Origin: Smittium mucronatum
Lineage: Eukaryota > Kickxellomycota > Harpellomycetes > Harpellales > Legeriomycetaceae
Direction of reading: 5' to 3'
Length of the DNA stretch: 27,594 nucleotides
Assembly: GCA_001953115.1 (NCBI GenBank)
Contig: LSSL01003442.1
Location: forward strand, 1 to 27,594
Under the pieces are notes generated by a model, which saw only the letters and a program-made list of their open reading frames with translations, had not been told where the DNA came from and did no database searches. The position numbers were made by a program, and so were the translations under genes. This document shows positions 19,330 through 27,594 of this stretch, piece after piece (position 1 is the stretch's first letter; each line of letters opens with the position of its first letter).

Positions 19330-19800
19330 TAGTGAAGTTCGCACTTTTTTTCTTGAATCCTCTGATTTTTTCAAGCTTTAATAATAATTTCACATATTAT
19401 TCTGACTGAAGCAATGTTTGTATTATTATTTAATTCAGTTTGACTTTGCCCAGCTCCTTTTTTTTTAAGTATTTCTAGAATATATCTCTGCAAACTAAGG
19501 TATCCCATATTCACAATTATGAACAAAAACAGCGGTTTTACTTGTTCTATTTCTGGTGGGAATTATCTAAAAAATCTATATAAATAATCACATTATCTAT
19601 AAATATACTGATAATGTGCTTTGAATCATAATTTAATGTACTAATAGTTGTCAGCTTTCCATCAGATAGACGTGAAAAATTCTCGCTTTACAGAATAATG
19701 GTTGTGCATACCAGAATAAAGTACTTTTAAGTCACAAAAATTTCCGGATAATCTTGTAACTTCCTGTATTGATACATCAATTATCAGCTTCTGGGAAATT
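19330..19800 (-). pseudogene. PIF/Harbinger DDE transposase, broken
   Basis: The minus strand reads LIIDVSIQEV (first catalytic Asp codon 19776-19778; family pattern I-I-D-A/G-T-x-x-P/Q-I), then VLYSGMHNHYSVKRE, matching the Y-S-G-K-K-x-x-H-x-x-K block. After a frame change comes LNYDSKHI (second Asp, codon 19625-19627), where the family has H-D-S. After further stops and another frame change comes MGYLSLQRYILEILKKKG, followed by NTNIASVRIICEI (catalytic Glu codon 19389-19391), matching N-x-x-L/I-S-S-x-R-I-x-x-E. Several stops and two frameshifts inactivate it. The order and spacing of four independent blocks make the family call firm. Confidence 0.8.
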
Positions 19801-20504
19801 TTGAAGTTCTTTCCTTTTAATATCTGATCTTTCATTTTCTTAAAATAATAAAATTGTAATTGAATTTTTTTATATACCTCTTGTCATTATTTCTATTGTT
19901 ATCTGAGCAGACGCGGTTTTTATGCCTAAAACTCCATCATATAGCATATAAATTATGTATACTGCTTAAGATATGATAAAACAAATAAAAAAGTATCTCT
20001 TTGTGACAGTTTTGTTTTTATTCCTTTTGTTATTATCATTTTTTCTGGATCATCACTTATTAATGAAAATAAAAAATAGAAATCTTGAAAGATGAAATTC
20101 GTCTAAGTAACTAAATTACCTTCACTTAATCTAACAAAATAAATATCAATTTTTATATATTTATAATTTAACGAAACTTCTATTGGGTATTAGAGCGAAA
20201 TTTAAAATCACTAGATTCAGTTTGATCCAAAAAATTCTCAAAATAGTAATCTTCTAATGCATTTTTTTTTTTTTAGAAAAAAAATTTATTTGACGATTGA
20301 TATAATTTAGATTATATAATATACTGTGGATTTATAATTCAGTTACAAAAAAGATAAATATATTTGCGCGTTTAAAACTCTCAAAATTTTATTTTGATAA
20401 AACAATGAAATAATTTAGGAACGTATAACATTTTTTTGATTGAGGATTATTTTGATAATTGGATGGAAATGGATCATGAAATTTCACAAAATTATTAGAT
20501 TTGA

Positions 20505-20787
20505 TACTTTGAATAATAAGATTAATTTTGAAAGAAGCCTGTTTTATTGAAAATTTTGTATTTATTTAAAAATTTTCTCCGTTTTCAAATCAATAAAAAG
20601 TTTACAATAAAAAGAGCTTATTTCAAAATAAATCTAACAAATTTTTTAGAATAACCCATTTGATTATGACTTATTATAAAATCTCTTTTTAAAAATTTTC
20701 AAATATTCGGAGATATTTTGTAATATTTGAAATATTATGAAATATTAAGCCTCTAAATCGTTTAAATATACTAATTGCACTGGTAGC
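20505..20787 (-). repeat. Right long inverted repeat of the Harbinger-type element
   Basis: This is the reverse-complement partner of 18451-18775, sharing three blocks of 11-13 identical bases on one diagonal with similar sequence between them. Confidence 0.8.
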
Positions 20788-21925
20788 ATTATGAAGTTAA
20801 TATATAGAAAGCTGTACCGATATTTCATAGAGAACTAGCACAGATAAACCAAGTTTTGGAAATAGTTGTTCTCAAAAAAAAGGGGGGGAGGAATTTACAC
20901 ATCTAAAACTACTAAAAATTTTCTTTAAACCAAATAAAGACTCTGAGATTCCAAAAAATCATGGTAAAAAGAGCTTTAAGTAAGTCTTTTCTAGAAAGAA
21001 GGTTTTTAGATTTTTAAATAATGAAGGGAAGTGTAATCACTGGAAATACGATTGCGTTCAACTTTTAAAGAAAAAAAAACTCGGTAAAACGAGGATTAAG
21101 CTCTAAAAACAAAAAATTATTATTTTTTTTTTTTGGAGGACCAAAGGGTCCGAATAAAGCAGAAAAATCAAAAATTTTTAATGACTAGAAGAAAAGAAGA
21201 AAAAATTTCTAAAGATAAATTTTATAGTTTAATATATATATGTATATATAATATAATTTTTTAGAATTCGATAGTAAAATATAAAATACTGTTGAAGAGA
21301 GTCCAAAAAATCTCTAACTAACACAAATAAAATTTATGATTTCCAAAATTGTGATAAAAATTAAAGGAAAACATAGAATCAAGAAAATGGTAAAAATAAA
21401 TACCCCCAATTCATCCAGATTAATATCGGATAGCTGGAAAATTAAAATGGATAAATATACTTCAACCAATATCTCAAAGAAGAATGAAAAATAAATTCTA
21501 AAATATTTAAAACTATAAGAATTATAGATAATCAGAAAACCACAGGCGGGGTGGAAATCGAGGATAAATTTTACTAAAAAAGTCTAGATATAGCTGAAAT
21601 TTTTGGGACCAAATTAAATGGTTAACTAACTAGTTTTAATGATATATAAAGCATGATTTTTAGACCGAATAAACTAAAAATTCAAGTCCCTAAGCAAAAA
21701 TTATCAAAACTTATAAAGAAAATCAAGAAAAATTCATAATAATATCTTATGAAATACTGAAAATATTCAAAGGCAAGAAAATCTAATCAATCCAAAAAAA
21801 TTGAACAAGAATGGATATAAACTTGTCACATATTAAAAAATATCTTAATTCACATAAAAAATCCAAAAAAAACACAAAAAAAAAAAAATCCCTAAGAATA
21901 AATAAATAGAGATAAGTTATCATAA
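20788..21925 (+). other. AT-rich stretch, possible 5' part (ORF1) of the LINE relic
   Basis: The plus strand becomes strongly A-rich here, as in the LINE ORF2 downstream. Lys/Asn/Ser-rich broken frames (for example around 21130-21200 and 21390-21480) could be ORF1 remnants, but no zinc knuckle or other ORF1 domain is visible. A G-rich word (AGGGGGGGAGG) lies at about 20881-20891. Confidence 0.3.
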
Positions 21926-22620
21926 TTTTAAACAAATATCAAATACCACAAAAAACCTAAACTTTTTTTATTTAATAAAAAATTAATCAAACAAGACGTG
22001 TATGAATATAGGAGGTAAAAATCAAAAGCGACGAAATACTATTTTGGAAAGCTATTGGAAGGAGTAATGTGTATGGTCTAAATAATTTTCAATGTTTTTC
22101 AGGAACCCACATATCAACATAATAAAATTATCATATATTTTAAAGGCAGAATAATGATCGTGAAATCAATAAGCTATTATTCCAGTAATTCGTTAGAAAT
22201 AGTAAAAATTTACTTACCTAATATGTGAAATAAAAGATAGTTCTGCTAGATTTTCATCTGGATAAGATATTGGAACTGAATGGCAGGAATAAATGCCATA
22301 AAAACATGATACTATTTGGTGACCAAAATTTGGCTGAAAACAAAAAAATAGATAGATAAACTTCAAGAAAAATAAATGGAGAAAGGTTGTTACCAAGAAA
22401 TTGTTAGATAAATTGAATATCAATAATATTTACAGTCATTTATACCCAAGAATAACCTATTTAACAATAGTTACCTTCCAGGAAAAGAGAAATATAGATT
22501 ATATCACATATTGGAAAAAAATAATTTAATCAATACCGAAAAAATGTCTAAAAATAACCATAGATCCAGTATCTAACCATGATTATTTTTCTCTAAAATT
22601 AAAAATTGGGCTAAAGTTGA
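21926..22620 (+). pseudogene. LINE APE-type endonuclease domain, broken
   Basis: Three separated blocks fit the exonuclease-endonuclease-phosphatase fold of LINE ORF2. The clearest is SNHDYFSLKLKI at 22572-22607. The active-site aspartate before the conserved His (codon 22578-22580) reads Asn, so the motif S-D-H has become S-N-H. Frame changes separate the blocks. Confidence 0.62.
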
Positions 22621-23279
22621 CTCACAAATTACTAAATAAATAGAATCTAAATTTTTAGCTTATTAAAATCATATCTAAAAGTAATGCTGATAATAGGATT
22701 ATGAAAAATAAAATTTTAAATATTTCATCTTGGATTTGGTCAAAAAAAGAACAAAATATGTTTTATAAAAAAATAATCAATAAAATGAGAACAGATAAAA
22801 TGTGATAGAATAAAATTAAAAAAATATACACAGCAAATCTATAAATTTAAATTTTTGTTTAGAAAAAATCCGGTGTGAAAACTCTCAAATAAGAATGAGA
22901 AAAATCTTTAGAAAATTTTTATCAATTAGAAATTTTAAAAAAATAACAGGTAAATAACAAAAAAATAAGTGTAATGACCACTATTTTTATATTTTAATGT
23001 TCAAAACTAAATTAAAAATCTAAAAAATAATTCCCATGATTACTAAAATTCAGAAAAATTCACAAATAAATAATCCCTCTCTTTGGCTAAGATTGTTAGA
23101 TTAATTCATCAATTAAAAAGTTTTAAATATATTACATAAATTTTAAAAGAAATTTTTTGCGAAAGACGAGGTAAATATAATTAAAAAAAGATTTAAGAAA
23201 AAAAATATAAAAAAAAATAAGTTACGAAGAAATGTAATAAATTGATTTAAAAATATCGATAAAAAAACCCCTACCTGTC

Positions 23280-24910
23280 ATTCATATTCCATCCAATGGA
23301 AAATAAACTTGTGTGAATGGATCACCTGAATTATAAAAAGTCTTTTTGGATCAAATAGAAAAACTCATATACCAATTATATAAAAATTGCAAGAAGTTGA
23401 ATTATCGGAGATCAATGATTGAGGGCTCCACAAATATTCTAATCCCTAAAAAGAATGGATTAAATTTGCCAAAAAATTGGAGTCTTACTGGGTTTTTCAT
23501 TCCAATAGTCCTTTTTTCTGGACCTGTGGAGTCATTCTTATAATTAATAAGTCGCTTTAACTTATAAGCATTATTAAATTTTGTTTTTGATCAAAATATA
23601 ATTTTTCTTAGGTAATATTACTTTTTGGTATTTGATTTATATAAATAATTATTTAGTCCAATAATAACGCTTTTGATATTTTAATCAAAAAAATAACCCC
23701 GAAAATCTAAAAAAATTGTCTATTGAAATGAATTAAAAGGTCTATTGGAATGAAAAAAAGGATCTATTGCCATGAAAAACCCTGTATTAGTCTATATAAT
23801 CGAAAAAATAGACATTAACCTAGACATTGGCTAACAGAATACAAAAAAAAAATTATAAAAATAATAAATACCAGCAAATCAGACTTCATATAGGTGTAAT
23901 GAAGTTCTCTAATTAACCGATAATTAAGCAATTAATAATAATAAATATAAATCATTTTTATAAATTAATACACTCACTGAGACAACTAATCTAAGAATCA
24001 ATCACCAATATTTCGAACCTTTCATGTTTGATGGATATTTAACCGAAGTCCTAACAAAAGTTTAATCGCCAAATCTTTCAACAGCTTCATTCCCCCCAGT
24101 ATACTTTTATCTACCATCTTCCATCTTTATTATTACTACAATAAATCATCCAAGTAATCCTGAACTTGACAAAAGGGTAGAGACTTTTTTGATAGCGATT
24201 TATCCTTCAATTTACTAATACAAAATATAAAGATAAAAAAAATAGAAAAAAATTAACATATTCTCATATTGAAACAAGAGAAAGCGTATTATGAGTTTCT
24301 CGAAACCATCTCTATTAAATATCGATTTTTTAGAATTGAAAATGGGATTTATCATTGGAAATAACTTCCTTAAAATAACACTAAAACCAAGAATAGAGAA
24401 AATGAAAACCTTAGCAAAATGTTCCATTTCAACAGGAGGAATAAGGATAAACTAGATAACTAATATCAAAAAATATTGTGGCAGATAAATTATTGATATT
24501 TCCATAAAAAATATATAAGGGATTTTTGTATGTAATAAAATAACCGAAACACCGGCATATGTTGGCAATATTATAGCTTCAATTATGGAATAGTAAAAAA
24601 AGATATATTAAATGGGGCACTAAAATGATATTCAAAATTTTACAATGCTAAAATAAATACCAATGAGACGATATTACTAAGAACAGGATAAAAATTATAC
24701 TTAAAAATTAAATATAACCCAATTAAAACTTCTAAAATTTTTAAATATTCTGGAATATTCTTTGATCGTAAATAAAAAGACACAAGCACCTTAAAAAAAC
24801 ATGTTTTATTGAATAAAAAATAATATTGGAAACTGGAAAATCATATCGCTACTAATAAAAGGAAAATTATCGCTGAAGAACACATTTATATTATAAAAAA
24901 AAATTTATTC
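23280..24910 (+). pseudogene. LINE reverse transcriptase domain, broken and interrupted
   Basis: The palm and finger blocks are clear: GK-stop-TCVNGSPEL (about 23299-23333; the family has GKSPGxDGxPxEx), STNILIPKKN, and PKNWSLTG. The first catalytic region reads FFDSDLSF with its Asp at 24191-24193. The YADD box at 24558-24569 reads YVGN, so both catalytic aspartates are lost (GGC and AAT codons). About 124 codons separate the two, as expected. The 700 bases between IPKK and FFDS are about 500 too long, indicating an insertion within 23545-24060. Confidence 0.82.
23718..23781. repeat. Three-copy tandem repeat of a 21-22 base unit
   Basis: Copies start at 23718, 23740 and 23761 with core TCTATTG(A/G/C)(A/C)ATGAA. 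They lie within the segment that seems inserted in the LINE RT. Confidence 0.7.
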
Positions 24911-26330
24911 AGCAAAAGTATTCCATTTATAAGAGTTTTTATTAAAAAAGAAACAGATTATCAGATAATTCTTATTGAATGAAAATTATTTCAAATAAAA
25001 TAAAATAAAATATTTTCTAGCTACACCCTAATCTTTGAAGTCTGGTATTATTGAAAATAGAGTTACAATCAAGAGTATTTTCCTTTTAATCGATTTAAGA
25101 TATTTTTAATAACGATTAAAAACAAGCGATCCATCTGAAAATGTAAAACTTAATAATAATATCAGAAAAAAAGCTTTGAAAAAACATATTTTCTGGTTTC
25201 CTTATTATTTCCAGCTAATTAAAATAAAAGAAGCCAAAAAATCCTTATTTTGGTAATACTTCAATTGTATGCAATTTTTTTTTTGTAGATCTTAGTCTTA
25301 TTGGAAAATGGTATTAGTGAAATTATCACAGAATTAAAAAAAAATACCAAGAAAAATCAGGCCTCAGTTGATGGAAAAAAAATATAGAACAAATAATAGT
25401 TTCTAAAGAACTGCACCCCATAGTGCGGGTTCGAAATTTTTTTTACGGCGAGACTAAAAATGGAAATCTTTCAATAATTTCTTCTCTAAATAGCTGAAAA
25501 AAATCTAGTCTTTTAATAATACACGAAAATAAGAATTTTTTAACTAAGAATCACATAATTTTGGTAGAAAATCAATATAAAAAGAACATTAATAAGATAA
25601 AAACAAGAAATTTGCAATATAAAAAAAGTGAAAAGCTAATAAAAATCCCTAAATGGTACATAATAATAGATCCAATGAAATAGAAAAACTTTCGATGGAA
25701 AAATATATACAACTTAACAGTTACCCAAAAATGGTGACCCAATTATTGATGAGGTAAAACAATGTGGCGATAGCAGCAGAAAAGCTAAGAATTCGGAGCA
25801 AAGGAATATAATAATAAAACAAACATGTTCTTTTTTCTACCATACAACAGAAAAAATTATTTACTGCCACCTTTAATTTGAATTATTTTTTAATAATAAT
25901 GGAATTGGATTGGGAATTTCTAATAGAATCTCAGAAAAATGGAAAAAATAATATATTAAAATCGATAAAAGTGAATTTTTTAATACGTTATTCTTGCTAA
26001 AAAAATTTTTTCCAAAAATTAATATATCAATAGCATCAGAGGTTTTAAAAAAACACTGATAAAAGGCAAAAATGGCATTATCCGATAAAAAATTACGGTA
26101 AGCAGCCCTATTTAATTGGTTCAAAGGTATTCTGAAAGAAAAAATATAAATAGAAGTGGGTTTAAATCAGACTAAATTAAAAAACACCTGGGAAAAGATC
26201 AAAAACCAATTAATTTGTCATAAAACCATGTAGGATATTATTAGTCTCGCAAAAAAATATTCATTCTCTACTCCAATTAAATGCCTAAGATAAAATCTTA
26301 TTAGATAAAACAACAAATTTAATTTTAAAA

Positions 26331-27594
26331 ATTATAAATATTAAATCTTTTTTCATCTTTTTTTCGGAATTAGTGATTAACAGAATTAGCATAATGAATG
26401 AAGTTTTTCCATAAATATTCCTATATTTATACCTTTTCATATATAATTTCGAAAGGAATAGAATTGAAGTAGGATATTTTTTGGTTGAGAGTTTTCCTCA
26501 TTTATAATTTTTTTTATTTATATCTAAAACAGCACGTTATATAAAATAATAACAATGAAGAAACCTTAACACGAAAACAATAGTGCTGCAAGTTAGTTTC
26601 AATCCGATTAATTTTTCCCTGAGATATATCAATTAAAAACAAAATATTTATTCTGATATCTATTTATATTAGTAAAAATTTCCAACCCAATAAAAAAAAA
26701 TCAGAATAATATGTTCAATAAAATTTAATGAAATATTTTGAGTAATATATGTGATAATATATTTGATATCATACAAATATTGATTAATAATTTGCTACTT
26801 TCCTAATTTGGAAATACACTGGAAAAAATTTCAATGAAATGGAAAAAATTGCATTATACTTTTGCGCAACTAATAAAAATAATGCATCAATTAGTCATGT
26901 CGATCCTAAAAAAAATACAACATAAATATTTACAATATTATTATTATTTTTAGTTTAATTAAGATCATTCCTATGTGTGAAAAATATAAGTTATATATTT
27001 AAATATATAATTACAAATTTATAACTATAATTAATAAGATACATCTATAAAAACAAGGGTTAGCATTTTTAATATATAAGAATAAAAACCGAATAAAAAT
27101 ACTTATTCCGGTAATTGCTTATCATATAAAATTATTGGATAATTCCTATCTCCAAAAATTACTTCTATTGGGATAATGGTAGATATAATTTTTTCAAATG
27201 TGTGTCCAAAAATTTATAGCTTTGTTGCTAAAAATAAATAAAATTTAAACAATTATTTAAATAGTAAAAAAAATTCTGGTAACAAAAAAAAAGTCTCATA
27301 TAGCATTTAATAACACATTTGAATCTTTATTGATTCAAATAGGGCCTTTTAAATTTCAAATGGGTATTTATAGACTAAATTGGATATTTCAAAAATTATT
27401 TTTAAACCTTTTTCAAATACAATTGATAATTTTTTATTTGAAAATTGAACCTTTCGAAAATTAGAATTGAGATTTTTGTTAAAAAAAATAATTTTATCAT
27501 TGAAATTTTTAAAATTGAACAGTTTTCAACGAAAAATTGAGTCATTTACAAACTTCAATGAAATTTTTACAAAATAAAATTAACCATTTTTTTT
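26331..27594. other. AT-rich gene-free right end
   Basis: No gene, RNA or recognisable element is visible. Words such as TTTTCAA, AAAATTGAA and ATTTCAAA recur between about 27340 and 27560, similar in style to 18540-18960. This may reflect composition only. Confidence 0.45.

Larger units (their letters stand above)
18451..20787 (-). mobile_element. PIF/Harbinger-type DNA transposon with long inverted repeats, decayed
   Basis: Long inverted repeats face each other at 18451 to about 18775 and about 20505-20787. Shared blocks lie on one diagonal (coordinate sum 39275-39276): TTAGAGGCTTA at 18520-18530 against 20746-20756, ATTGATTTGAAAA at 18682-18694 against 20582-20594, and CTTATTATTCAAA at 18755-18767 against 20508-20520. 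The outermost GCTACCA pair (18451-18457 and 20781-20787) is offset by 38 bases, indicating a small insertion in the left copy. A decayed PIF/Harbinger transposase lies between them (19330-19800, minus). Length is about 2.3 kb. The exact termini and target duplication were not identified. Confidence 0.78.
21926..26330 (+). mobile_element. Decayed non-LTR (LINE) retrotransposon ORF2, endonuclease plus RT
   Basis: Plus-strand translation gives blocks in the order of an APE-type LINE. An endonuclease start lies at about 21930-22010 (KPKLFLFNKKL). INGERLLPRNC followed by IFTVIYTQ is near 22380-22450. YLPGKEKYRLYHILEKNNLI is near 22470-22540, and SNHDYFSLKL at 22572-22601 is the endonuclease C-terminus (S-D-H in active enzymes). 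RT blocks follow: SPEL and DQIEKL, then NILIPKKN and LPKNWSLTG (23320-23490), FFDSDLSF near 24190, PAYVGNIIASI near 24555, KINTNETILLRTG and IFKYSGIFFDRK (24655-24775), and LIKGKLSLKNTFIL (24860-24900). The tail to about 26330 is inferred from continued A-rich open stretches. The copy is inactive. Confidence 0.82.

Noticed and set aside
25405..25445. GGGTTCGAAAT resembling a tRNA T-arm
   Set aside because: No matching acceptor, D or anticodon arms around it on either strand.
25873..26124. 83-codon minus-strand open frame
   Set aside because: Antisense to the A-rich LINE strand; Phe/Leu/Asn-rich mirror of lysine-rich relic sequence, with no domain.

Overview
The window is a stretch of ascomycete fungal nuclear DNA. 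The evidence is two spliced introns in NBP35, a fungal Pam17, a GT15 (Kre2/Ktr/Mnt1) mannosyltransferase, and CCAAT-rich promoters. CUG codons fall at conserved leucine positions in NBP35, so the CUG-Ser yeasts are unlikely. I cannot name the species. An early-diverging Saccharomycotina lineage would fit, but that is inference.

The layout has two compartments. A compact gene island of ordinary base composition (about 8.75-15.06 kb) holds four genes in two convergent pairs: PAM17 (+) facing NBP35 (-), and an N-myristoylation-signal protein that resembles complex I assembly factor NDUFAF4 (+) facing a GT15 mannosyltransferase (-). NBP35 and the NDUFAF4-like gene are divergent and share a promoter of about 0.7 kb carrying six CCAAT/ATTGG motifs. 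PAM17 has four more upstream. CCAAT is the Hap2/3/5 binding sequence, which suits genes of mitochondrial import and Fe-S/respiratory biogenesis.

Both flanks (1-8.7 kb and 15.1-27.6 kb) are extremely AT-rich and have no intact gene. They are a transposon graveyard. By translating past stops and frameshifts I recognise five decayed superfamilies. From left to right they are: a Ty3/gypsy pol (protease, RT, RNase H; minus strand, 1-2.7 kb, possible gag and LTR to about 4.1 kb); a MULE-type transposase (+, 4.94-5.76 kb); a Tc1/mariner-like element with long terminal inverted repeats around a minus-strand transposase (15.36-17.84 kb); a PIF/Harbinger element with long inverted repeats around a minus-strand transposase (18.45-20.79 kb); and a non-LTR (LINE) ORF2 with endonuclease followed by RT (+, 21.9-26.3 kb). 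Catalytic residues are replaced in several of them. The inactivating changes include transversions and indels, so they do not look like classical RIP alone.

No CRISPR array, tRNA, rRNA or clearly new defence or metabolic system was found. The most interesting content is the reconstructable set of ancient transposons, the two elements whose ends can be located, the CCAAT-dense divergent promoter, and the putative fungal NDUFAF4-like protein.
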